DNA of 64,000 bases from contig JAMXDE010000009.1 of NCBI GenBank assembly GCA_026770025.1, positions 1,835,001-1,899,000 on the forward strand. Direction: 5' to 3'. The translations under genes were made by a program, and so were the position numbers. The stretch is from Craspedostauros australis (Eukaryota; Bacillariophyta; Bacillariophyceae; Mastogloiales; Achnanthaceae). Below the pieces are notes generated by a model that had not been told where the DNA came from, ran no database searches, and saw only the letters and a list, made by a program, of their open reading frames with translations. Below, in pieces: positions 10,038 through 20,168 of the stretch (its first letter is position 1; each line of letters opens with the position of its first letter).

Positions 10038-13000
10038 TCATTCGAATGTTCTCGATGTGTCAAGGTACGACTTCTCGTGTTCGCGTTGTAAGTCGGCCTT
10101 GATGTTCTTGGTGAATCCGTCGCTTGTGTTTTGCTCGGATTTGACAAAAATGATCTCGATGGTTTTGTTGATTACCATGTTCCTCACGTAGTGATGGCGC
10201 ACGTCGATGTGCCGCGATCGTTGGGATGTTGATGGGTTCTTGGCGATGAAGATCGCTCCGATATTGTCCACACGGACCTTAATCGGTGTCTTCACTGGGA
10301 CGCCCACACTTTCGAGTAGCTGCACGACGAAGAAGATTTCCTTTGCCGCTTCGGAGAGGGCAACGTATTCTGCTTCGGATGAGCTGAGTGTGACGGCCTT
10401 CTGTGCCTTGGATCGCCAAAGGATTGGTACCTTGCACAGGTATAGGATGAATCCCCCTACGCTGATTCTCGTGTTCTTGTCTCCTGCATATTCGCTATCG
10501 CAGAAGAGCTCCATGTCCCAGCCGTCGTCGTCTGGACGCGCTGGATGGATCTTCAATCCATAGTCCTTTGTATCGATCACATACTTGATGATCTGATACA
10601 TCTCCTTCATTGCGGCCTTGGTGGGCCCGATCAATACCTTGGAGAGTTCCCTCACAGGGTTCGCGATATCTGGTCGCGAGTGCTTGATGAGGAAGAGTAG
10701 CACACCGACGCCTCGGCGGTACTCGGCATGTTCTTCCGCTCCGACCTTCTGCAGTCCGTTATCTTCGGATGGTCGTACGATGATTTGGCCCGGGGTTCCC
10801 GGTGTCCCATAGCGCTGCATCTTCTCAACCTTGGTTCCGAACTCTTCGATGAGATGTCGGATGAGGTGTGGTTGACGCAATGTCGCTCTGGTCTTGTCAT
10901 GGTTCAGTTCAATGTTGCAGCTGAGGTAGTCTCCGAGTCCGCGCTCGATTGTCACCTTGAACTTGCTGCCTTGGATGTCCTTCAGGAATGTCTCCAGTGC
11001 CTTGGAGTCTCCGCAACAGAAGCAATCGTCCACGTAGATGGCCACGATCATGCTTCCTTTGTTCGTCTTCCTGTAGAACAGGCACGGGTCTGCTGCGCTC
11101 TGTTCGAAGTTGATATTCTTGAGGGTCGATACCAACATCTTGAACCATTGCCTGGCGCTCTGCACAAGTCCGTAGATTGGCTTGTGTAGGGTCAGGGCTT
11201 CGTCTGGTTGATGATTCATCCCGTTGGGACAGTTCATGTAGATCTCCTCGTCGAGGTCTCCGTGTAGGAATGCCGTTACGACATCGACGAGTGCGCAGTC
11301 CATCTTCTTGATCAACATGATCACCATCATGACCCGATAGGTCACGTCATGAATGACGGGTGAGTAGTGCTCTTGGAAGTCCACTCCTGCGACTTGTGAA
11401 TAGCCACATGCAACGAGCCGCGCTCGATGTGTGCCGTCACGCTTCAGCTTGAAGACCCATTTGCATTTACAGCATCTGCGGCCGCGTGGAATGGCGTCTC
11501 GTTTGATCTTACTGTACACTTTGCGTGTGTCCATGGAGTCGAACTCTTTCTTGATGGCTGCTCGATATCCCTTTCGATGGATAGGGTCTGGATGATTGAA
11601 GGCTCCATCGAATGTTGTAGGTTCGATGTGCTTCTCTGCTTCCTTGTTCTCGTCCTGCATCGATAATCCGATATCGATCGCTGGTGATTCGGTAATGATT
11701 GCATTCATTCCGTACAGTCCTGTTGTGCTATAATGAGTGACCTCAATCTCTCCTTCATCTGCAATTTCTTCGTCATCTGTAGTTTCGTTGTTGGAATCGT
11801 CGGTCTCCTCGTCGCTGAGTTCATCGCTGTCTTCGTTGGATGATGGATCGCTTTCATATCCTTCTTCCTTTCGACCTCGTTCGTTGTAGTCTGCGAGCTC
11901 ACGCAGAGCTCTGGGAATGCTCTTCCCTGTAGTCGGTTTGGGATTAGCTTCTCCCTTCCTGCCTCGTGCTTTGTGACGTCGGATCCTCTCCTTTCTAGCT
12001 ATGTCACGTTTGCTTGGCTTACTCGGTGGAGGTCTGGATGGTGTACCTTGTGTAGACCTCGCTGGTGTGTTCGGAGGAGTGACGTCTGTGTCATCGTCGG
12101 CTTCGTCGCCGGATGGTGTGATCTCGTCATCCTCATGATTGGATTCGCTCCGATCTTCCTCGTCGTTATGGATTAGTTGAGTTACTATTTCGTCGTCCTC
12201 ATTATCCTCATCGTCACTGTCCGATAGGATATAGTATCTGTTGCTGTCAGCAAAAGATACTCTCTTCGCTTCCAATGTTTGACGCGTTGCCGTCCTTGGC
12301 ATTGCTCCCTTCCGTCCGATGGTTGTGAAGCCGTCTGCGTCCGTCGTTCCTGTTTCGTTGGATATGTTCGGTGCTGGTGCCCAGCCACGGAACTGTCCGT
12401 ATGATTGGTTGAGCCACTTGATGTCGCGTGAGCAGACGAGTGACTTGGTCGATGGTCTGTACATGTTGTAGACCCCTGATGCATGTTGGTGTGCATATCC
12501 GATGAACACCATTTCTTCTCCTCTATTCTTGAGTTTAGCGGTGATCCCGCCGTAGGTAGTCTTCACAACACCCACCTCTCCGAAAGTGCGGAGTGCATCC
12601 GCGTATGGTGGATCATTGCCGAAGAATTGTCGATGTGGTGACTCCTTTTGATTCTTCGCTACAGTGATGTTGACGATGGCGGTGGCAGTGCTAGCAGCTG
12701 CTGCCCACAGGCCATGCCTGTACTCTTCGTCGAGCTGTGCTCCGTTGAGCATGGAGCGGATCTTGGTGTAGAGGTACGCGAACTTGCGTTCTACTCTACC
12801 GTTCTGTTGCGGCGTGTTCGATGCAGTGAATTCGAATTTCACGTTGAGTCCTGCATCGATGAGAATATCCTGCGTGGATTTGTTCTCTCCGCTGTTGTCA
12901 CCTCGGAAGATGATCTGTTGGTCACCTGTCTGTGACTTGATCGTCTGGACGAATCGTTTGATGTACCCTGGTTGATCACTTTTGTTTTTGAGAAAGAAAC

Positions 13001-16000
13001 TCCAGCAGTGATCCGTGCAGTCGTCCACGATCAGGGTCCAGTAGCGTTTATCTCCGAAGCTTATGTGTTTAGTGTAACTAATGTCAATGAAGAGCCGTTC
13101 GCCGCGGCGAGTCGCTCTCGGAATGGTTGCCTTCGGAATGTTCTTCACTCTTGCGTTCGCGACCGCGCAGTCGCGACATACCGGCATCTCGCCGATAATC
13201 TTCCATCCGTATTGAGCGGCCGTTCGCTTCATGGTCTCAAGTGGCGCGTGGCCGAGCATTCGGTGCAGGTTCACCGCGCTGATCTCCTTGGATGGGTTCT
13301 TGACGAGGGCTGTGCAAGCCTTGTCGTCGTTCGTTGGCATGATGGGGTGCATCTGCACTCCCGTGATGAATCCGTTGGCCGTGGGGAAGACTCGGTCGAA
13401 TACGATCTTCGTTCCGAATCCGTTGATGATGTCCATCAGAATGCCGTTGCTACCAAGCTGGTAACCGTTGTACAGAGCCTTGTTCGTGGAGAAAAGGTTC
13501 ACCGCCATTTTCGGTGTGTACTTCACATCATCAAGCCGGATGACGTGGCCAGTGTTGTCTCGCTGCTTGACCTTCAAGCGAATGGATCCCATTTTGGGAG
13601 AGTCCAGCTTCGTGCTGTCTCCCACTTGGACGAATGACTTGATGTGCCGCACGTTGAAGAGAGCGGCGTCTGAATTGACGATGTGACACGAAGCTCCACT
13701 GTCGGCGAGCCAGGTGTCCTTGTTGACCTTGTCCTTGTGTTTGGTGCTCAGCTTGTGGAGCTGCTCCACGGCTGCTGCAGCTGTATCGGTCATGACGTTA
13801 TCTTCGTCCTCTTCGTCGATGTGGACTCCATATTCGTTCCATGGATTCTCGTGATGTTCGTCGTCGGTCTCATCGGATAGCTGCGCGTAGTCCGATGGAG
13901 TCGTGTTGCTTCGGTGTGATCTTGTGACTGGATCGTATGGGTGGACGCGTGATCGCTCTCGCAAGAGTACACGCATACATCCTCCAAGGATGTAGTGCAG
14001 ATCCGTTTCTGGGATCGTTTCCGAGTCGTTGGCTTCCAGTATGTGGTTGATGACGATCGCGTTGGCAAGGATCTCTTCGATTGATTCGAAGTGCTTGGAT
14101 AGGATGGATCCCATCATGTTCACCCATATCGGCATGAGTGCCCCTCGCGTGGTTTCTGGGAACAGTCGCATCCCCGCTTCCATTACAGTGTCAAAGATGA
14201 GCTGCTTTTGGATTGTTAATGCCGTTGCTGTTGCGTCTGGTGTGATAGTGTGACGGAGTAGATAGTCGACACTGTTGGGATCCTCGATATCCGGGAAGTC
14301 GATGTTCGCTGGATAGACGACACGCTCGTTTGGATTGAAGCTGTCGTTTGGATGATTGCCGTCCTCGGATTCGTCGCTGTCATCCTCGTCGAAGATGCCC
14401 GATCTGTTGTTCCCCGCTGCTGGAGGAGGCGGCGCCGCGCCGCGGTTTGTTTCGTTGTCGTCATCTACGCCGTCCTCGTCGGCGTCGTCGTCGTCGTCGT
14501 CATCGCTCATGGCCTCTTCGATGTCGCTATCGTTGGCCTCGTCGTCCATCTCAGCTTCGTCGCCGTATGAACCGATCAGGTCGTGCGCGTTGAAGCAGCA
14601 TTCGTAGCTCACCTCGCGTCTTGGATCCACCTCGTGGATGATGGGCTCCTCGCTGAGCCACTCCGGGACGATCTCATCGTCCTGTACTTCGTCGTCACTT
14701 CCGACGCACTCGAAGTTATCGAAGAAGGAGTCTTCGATGTAGTCGTCGGACACCAACATGCAGAGCGGCATGTCCTTCGCAGAGAGTACCATCTCGTGCC
14801 CGCTCTTGTCGTGTCCTTCCGTAGCCGTGTTGGCTTGTTCGTTGTTCTTTTTGCTTTCGTTGAACTTCTTCTTTCGGCACTCCGCCTCGCGATGTCCGAA
14901 GATGCCGCAGTAGTTGCACTTGCCCTTGAAGCCGCTTCCCTTGTTACGCTTTCCGTTCATGTTGTTGTTGTTGTTTTTCTTGTTGTTCGATTTCTTGCGT
15001 TCTGGACAATCGGCGGATCTATGGCCATACACACCACAGTTGTGACAAGTACCCTTGAAGTTACCGGTGCTAGTGAAGCCGGTGTCGTTGCTCTTCGTGT
15101 TACTGTCTTGGAAGTCGTCGACGTATGCCTTGCCTCCTCTGTGAGTGGCGTATGCAGTGCGGAGTACTCCTCTGATCGTGTTGATGGTAACCAGTTCCGG
15201 ATTGAACGTGAGTTGATGTTGGAAGTTCACGATGTGGGTTCTGTACTCGTTGCTCACTGTGCTGAGGATTTGCATGATCATTTCCTCGTCCGTGATTTCG
15301 TACTTGACATCGTGGAGACGCGATCGTAGACTCTCGAGTTGCGTGATGTAGATGTCGGGGTCCGAGTCTCTCTTCATCTTTTCGTTGTTGAATTGGCGCT
15401 TGAGTTTGATCTTCGTCACCGCGTCGGATGGTCGGAACTTCTCCGCGAGAACGTTCCACGCTGCGTGTGCGTCTCCTTCGGGGTAGTCGTCGGAGATGCA
15501 CTGGTTGATGCACTGGATGGCTTGCTTGCCTTTTCCTTTCTCTGCATCCATCATAAGGATCAGATCGCTGAAGCAGTCGCATCCCAGCTCGTAGATCTCT
15601 TCCATCGCTTCCTTGGCTTCACCGGTGGCTGCCGCGATCTCGCTCACTGTTGGCACCTTGGTCTTGCCCAACATCACATCTCTCGTCTTCTGTGCACGAG
15701 CGTATGCCTTCGCTTGGGACTCTCATGCGCTGTAGTCTTCCTGTTCACCGCTGAACATCGGCGCCTTGATGCGTCGCTTGTTCACGTTGGCTGATGTCGC
15801 CATGTTGATTCGTTGTTTCGTTGTTGGTGCGCTCGCGCCCTTGATTTCCGTTTGTTTCTGTGTTGTCGATTCTTCGATTTTCGCTTGTTGTTTCGCGAGG
15901 GTTGATTTGCTCACAAATTCTCCTCCTGGTGGTGTCTCACTTTTACCACTTCGTTTGGCTGTGCGGATGTTCTCCGTCACACCAGTCTCCTCTTGCTTGT

Positions 16001-16208
16001 ACGCCTTGAGGATACTCTCCTTCTCGCGGTGTAGCCTTGCAGACCGTTCTTCTTTGGTCTCGTCGATCGCGCTTGCGTCTGCGTCTGATAGGACAGTAGC
16101 CGCGGCTGCTTCCTTCTCTTCTCGTGGTGGAGTCTCACTCGCACCTTCTTCTTGTTTGACAGTCGGGTTGGACAGAGGGATGTCTCTCAATTCCTCTTCC
16201 TCGCTCAT
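10038..16208 (-). pseudogene. Copia gag-pol polyprotein of element B with one in-frame TGA
   Basis: The frame is continuous from ATG 16208 (MSEEEELRDIPLSNPTVK) to 10038, about 2056 codons, apart from one TGA at 15723-15725. The context is EDYSA-stop-ESQAKAY. Element A has a Trp (WNAW) at the matching place, so TGG to TGA is the simplest explanation. Downstream are two CCHC knuckles (CHNCGVYGHRSADC, CNYCGIFGHREAEC; 14.9-15.05 kb), an acidic spacer, protease (WLADSGASCH, about 13.7 kb), integrase (MLGH..., D in FIDIS, D in RGDNSGEN, E in GRVERKF; 13.3-12.8 kb), RT with YVDD (about 11.03 kb), and RNase H (CDSEYAG and the SSSEAEY block, 10.5-10.3 kb). All catalytic motifs are intact. Host genes in this window (desaturase, PRP4, carbonic-anhydrase-like) end on TGA, so it reads as a true nonsense codon unless suppressed. 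Confidence 0.9.
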
Positions 16209-16261
16209 TCAGCCTACTGCTCTTGAATGATGTTCGTCTTCCTTGCACGATACGATTCGCG

Positions 16262-16290
16262 GGCTCGCCCTGATCTATCGTTTATAAACG
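16262..16290 (-). promoter_or_regulatory. Primer-binding region of element B
   Basis: The bases next to the 5' LTR read CGTTTATAAACGATAG on the minus strand. Element A has CGTTTCGAAACGTTA in the same position. I infer a primer-binding site from its position and the shared pattern. I cannot name the tRNA. Confidence 0.4.
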
Positions 16291-17095
16291 TGTTGGCAAG
16301 TTCCGCGCACGGTAACCTACGATCGTGGAAGATGGTGTTGGTTGATAGTCGTTCGTTTGCTATTTCATTACTTGGCTACTCCGATGCTCTCGGTGTACGC
16401 CCGTTCTCTTGCCCGATGCTCTCGGTGCTTCAATCTGTTTCGTAGATTCAGTCTCCGACTATGAGTCGGTACGCGAGATACTCTCTCGCTTCTCTCTCTC
16501 TCTGTATTCTCTCTCTCTCTCTTTCAACATCGTGTACTCGTCGTGCACGATACTCCGTGTTCGATACGTACTCCGTATTCAACACTCCGTTTATTCAGTA
16601 CTGGCTCCTACTCCATGAGTACTCGCCATTTGAAGTTCACCTTCTGTATCCATGATGCTGATGCCCTTCGGTCATCGGATCTTCGCCTCCTGCTCTGACT
16701 TGGAGACAGATGTCGACGTGGTGACACGATGACATCCTGTCGACGTCAGTAGGCGTCCTTCTGCTCTCCAGATGTCACGTTCCATTGGTGATGAAGTGGT
16801 CTGTCAGATGATATCGTCATCTGAGGTTTAGTTGGGAAGTACCTCGAGATTCTCTTGGTACCATTGATGGATGGACGGACGATCTTCTAATTCTCTCAGA
16901 AATCGTCGATTGCAAATTTCCTCCAGAAATCTTGCTCATTTTCGTGTGTTCCATTTCTACTGTAATTCTGACGAATCACAGCATACTATCGACACGAATG
17001 TAGTTGTACCGTCCAGGTGCGTATGAGAGAATAACGGGTGAACGATGCACATATACACGTACATCTCGACATATACTCACATGTACATCTCGACA
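16291..17095 (-). repeat. 5' LTR of element B
   Basis: 805 bp, pairing with 9213-10017. The gag ATG lies 83 bp inside it. Its last 140 bp (plus-strand reading) differ from the other LTR far more than the rest does. Confidence 0.9.
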
Positions 17096-17186
17096 CAACG
17101 AGGTCCTCAGCATCGCCATAGCCGACGGACAATGCTTTTACCCCAGCGAAGATGGTGCATGGGCAGAACCGCTCGACCTACACCGA
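17096..17186. other. Unassigned 91 bp between element B and LTR C
   Basis: It does not encode the missing RT of element A in any frame I can recognise. Its origin is unknown. Confidence 0.4.
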
Positions 17187-18777
17187 TGTCAGGAATCGGG
17201 GGTATGACTTTGCAAAGATACCTTGTTCCACCGCAGCTCCCATGAGGACTGACTGGAACCGAAATGGTATTATGCAAAGATATCCAAGATTGCCGCAACC
17301 CCCACTAGCATCTTCCAGACAAACCGCAACCTAGCAAACGATCAGTTGCACTCGGACAGCCCAATGGCCTTACCTGTCTTATGCGACATACAAGCACCCT
17401 CATCCAGTGGCCTACTCGGACATGTCCCGATAACGGTCGGGAACCGAGAGATCTATGACAATAGCAACATACCAGCCCATGAGTGAATCGAATGAGCGCG
17501 ACAACCAATATATCTGAACAAGTCGACGCGTCCCTGAGAACCTAATATGTGTTGGCAAGTTCCGCTCACGGTAACCTACGATCGTGGAAGATGGTGTTGG
17601 TTGATAGTCGTCTGTTTGCTATTTCATTAGTTGGCTACTCCAATCCTCTTGGTGTACGCCCGTTCTCTTGCCCGATGCTCTCGGCGCTTCAATCTGTTTC
17701 GTAGATTCAGTCTCCGACTATGAGTCGGTACGCGAGATGCTCTCTCGCTCCTCTCTGTATTCTCTCTCTTTCTTTCTCTCTCAACATCGTGTGCTCGTGC
17801 CACACGATACTCCGTGCTCGATGCGTACTCCGCATTCGACACTCCGTTCGTTCAGTACTGGTTCCTACTCCATGAGTACTTACCATTTGAAGTTCACCTT
17901 CAGTATCCATGATCTTCATGGGTCATCGGATCTTTGCCTCCTGCTCTGACTTGGAGACAGATGTCGACGTGGTGACATGATGACATCCTGTCGACGTCAG
18001 TAGGCGTCCTTCTGCTCTCCAGATGTCACGTTCCATTGGTGATGCAGTAGTCTGTCAGATGATATCGTCATCTGAGGTTTAGTTGGGAAGTACCTCGAGA
18101 TTCTCTTGGTACCATTGATGGATGGACGGACGATCTTCCAATTCTCTCAGAAATCGTTATTTGCAAATTTCCTCCAGAAATCTTGCCCCTTTTCGTGTGT
18201 TCCATTTCCCCTGTAATTCTGACGAATCACAGTATACTATCGACACGAATGTAGTTATACCGTCCAAGTGCGTATGAGAGAATAACGGGTGAACGATGCA
18301 CATATATACGTACATCTCGACATATACTCACATGTACATCTCGACAAATGTGAGAAAGCGAAACAGAGGCGATCCCTATTCACCCAAGACCACGATCCAG
18401 ATGACAATAAGTTCCAAAGATCCAAAGGCAACCATCGAGATGACCGAAGGAAGGAATTGAAATGACATGAACCGAAGTGGGACCAGTGAGGTGACATGAG
18501 ACCCAAGGAGAGGTACCCGCAGGTCTACGAGTATGAACTCAACGAATGTAGGTGCTCTCCAATATGCAGTTGAAGCGGGCGATGAACCACCATGAACGCA
18601 AGATGCAAATGCAGATGAAAGGAGCCGTGTCGGAGGGTGTAACCATGGACGGCTATTGCAGATCATGCGTGTTATGGAATTGGAATCGAAAGGAGATGAG
18701 CATGTTATGCTCACAGTTCTAAAACGGTACAGACTGATAACAGATTAGTCTATTACTATAACCCCGGATTTCCAACA
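17187..18777 (+). repeat. LTR C, interrupted by a B-type solo LTR
   Basis: It starts TGTCAGGAATCGGGGG and ends CCCCGGATTTCCAACA, the same ends as LTR A. Removing the B-type LTR at 17550-18346 leaves about 794 bp, close to the 767 bp of LTR A. The interior differs from LTR A, so C is a related but distinct family. Inside 17187-17310 the unit with GCAAAGATA and a CCGCA-CCCC end occurs twice. Confidence 0.6.
17550..18346 (-). repeat. Solo LTR of the B family
   Basis: 797 bp, aligned end to end with the element B LTRs but more diverged in its first 670 bp. No coding region of B is attached, so it is a solo LTR left by LTR-LTR recombination. The flanks are AATAT(G) on the left and AATGT(G) on the right, a possible 5 bp duplication with one change. 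Confidence 0.8.
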
Positions 18778-20168
18778 CACCGAGCAATCAATCGGAAACC
18801 ATCCGTTTGTCATTTCTTCAAGGTGAGAAGGAATCGTATTCCAACCATCCTGGCACGAGCAGAAAAGGCACGAGGGGTCCGAAGACAGAGTAACACGCTC
18901 CCCACCAACCTTGCACGAGAAAGGGAGGTACTTAAAGGTGAACCCTTTCCCTCCACCTCGGAAGACGAGTTCATCTCCGGAATCCCCGCCCTCGAAAATG
19001 ACAGACCCCAACTCGAGGTAGGAGAAACTCCGGAAAGCAGATTCCTTGATGAGATCCCAGATGGTTTCTTCGACCAAAAACCCGCCGCCACAGGCACCCG
19101 TCATCAAGGAACCGTCCCGGGTATAGGCCACGGCGAAGAGGAGTACAGACAGGGACCAACCGAAGTAATTGACGTGGAAGAGTTGGCCGCCGGCGAATCC
19201 ATGGCCAATTCCCCTGCACAACCCAGAACTCCAATTAGAAGATCCTCACGACCATCGCTATTATCCAAGATCATGACTCCCACGCGAGATGAACGAGGAT
19301 ATACCGACAAGGTACAGCCACAGCCCCTTCCCCCCTAATCCCATCCTGGAGACGATCCGGCAGCCATGGGAACGGAGGACAGTGACGATTCAGGATCCAT
19401 ATTCCGCCTGGAGGAGAACTCCATTGGGCACGCTCCGACCCGACACGACCGCGGAACCAATACCGGCGCCAAACGCAACAACCACCTGATGAAACGGGGA
19501 ATCTTCGATGAATCAGATGATTCAACTACCATCTCGAAAACCCTGGATTTCGAAGAACGCAAGACACGCCTCCTTGCCCGGAAGTCCGCTGGAGGTGTGA
19601 CCAGAGGCACTGCACCAGCAACCCCAACCACCCAGATCGTACAAGAGAACCTCCCAACTGCACCAGAGGACCCAACGAATATGACTGACACGTCCGCTAC
19701 CACAGGACCAGAAGGAGAGGAGGAAGGTAGCACACCTCCAACCATCGATCCCTCCGAACCCAAGGAGGCGCCACCCCCTGAATCATCAACCCCGAGTACG
19801 GAAAGAGTCGCTAACCCACGAAAGAAGCCTCGAGTGGACCAGCAACCATTGGCATTGTATCCATCCCCCAGACGGCTCAGATCCGGACATATCATGGGAC
19901 CCACCCGGGACCACTGCCTGAACAAATGGTGGCGTACCCACCGCCAATCGACCATACAGTCCAGATCATGGCCGCACTTCGTACCGACCCCAGATCACCG
20001 ATTGCCCTCAGCAATCTCGCCGCGATCCTCTTCCGTGGAGGCCTGACCCACATCAACGCGATCCACCAAGTCAGCATCACATCCATCCTGAACGAATACC
20101 TGGAGAGGATGGCGAATGATCTCCACCATGATCATGCGTTCAACAACGCCAGTGGGCACGATGAATGA
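18778..20168 (+). pseudogene. Decayed coding region of element C, unrecognised
   Basis: Directly after LTR C one frame runs 18823-19338 without an ATG start. It is stopped by TAA at 19336-19338 and continues in the same frame from 19366 to 20046. A different frame carries coding-like sequence from 19926 to 20168 (including SPIALSNLAAILFRGG). I read this as one old protein gene with a stop and a frameshift. It is rich in Pro, Thr, Glu and Arg, with acidic and basic patches. It has no CCHC knuckle, protease, integrase or RT motif. It may be a gag or an accessory protein of a non-autonomous LTR element. Confidence 0.45.

Larger units (their letters stand above)
9213..17095 (-). mobile_element. 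Ty1/copia element B, full length, minus strand
   Basis: A 7.9 kb element bounded by two 805 bp direct repeats. Orientation is shown by the gag-pol frame on the minus strand, by the purine tract next to the left LTR, and by the gag start about 80 bp inside the right LTR. Expected 5 bp target duplications are not seen: the left flank is GGTTG and the right flank is CAACG. The right flank does not continue element A either, so the copy may have recombined after insertion. One in-frame TGA interrupts gag. Confidence 0.9.

Noticed and set aside
14583-15329. 248-codon open frame on the plus strand
   Set aside because: Antisense to the gag and zinc-knuckle part of element B.
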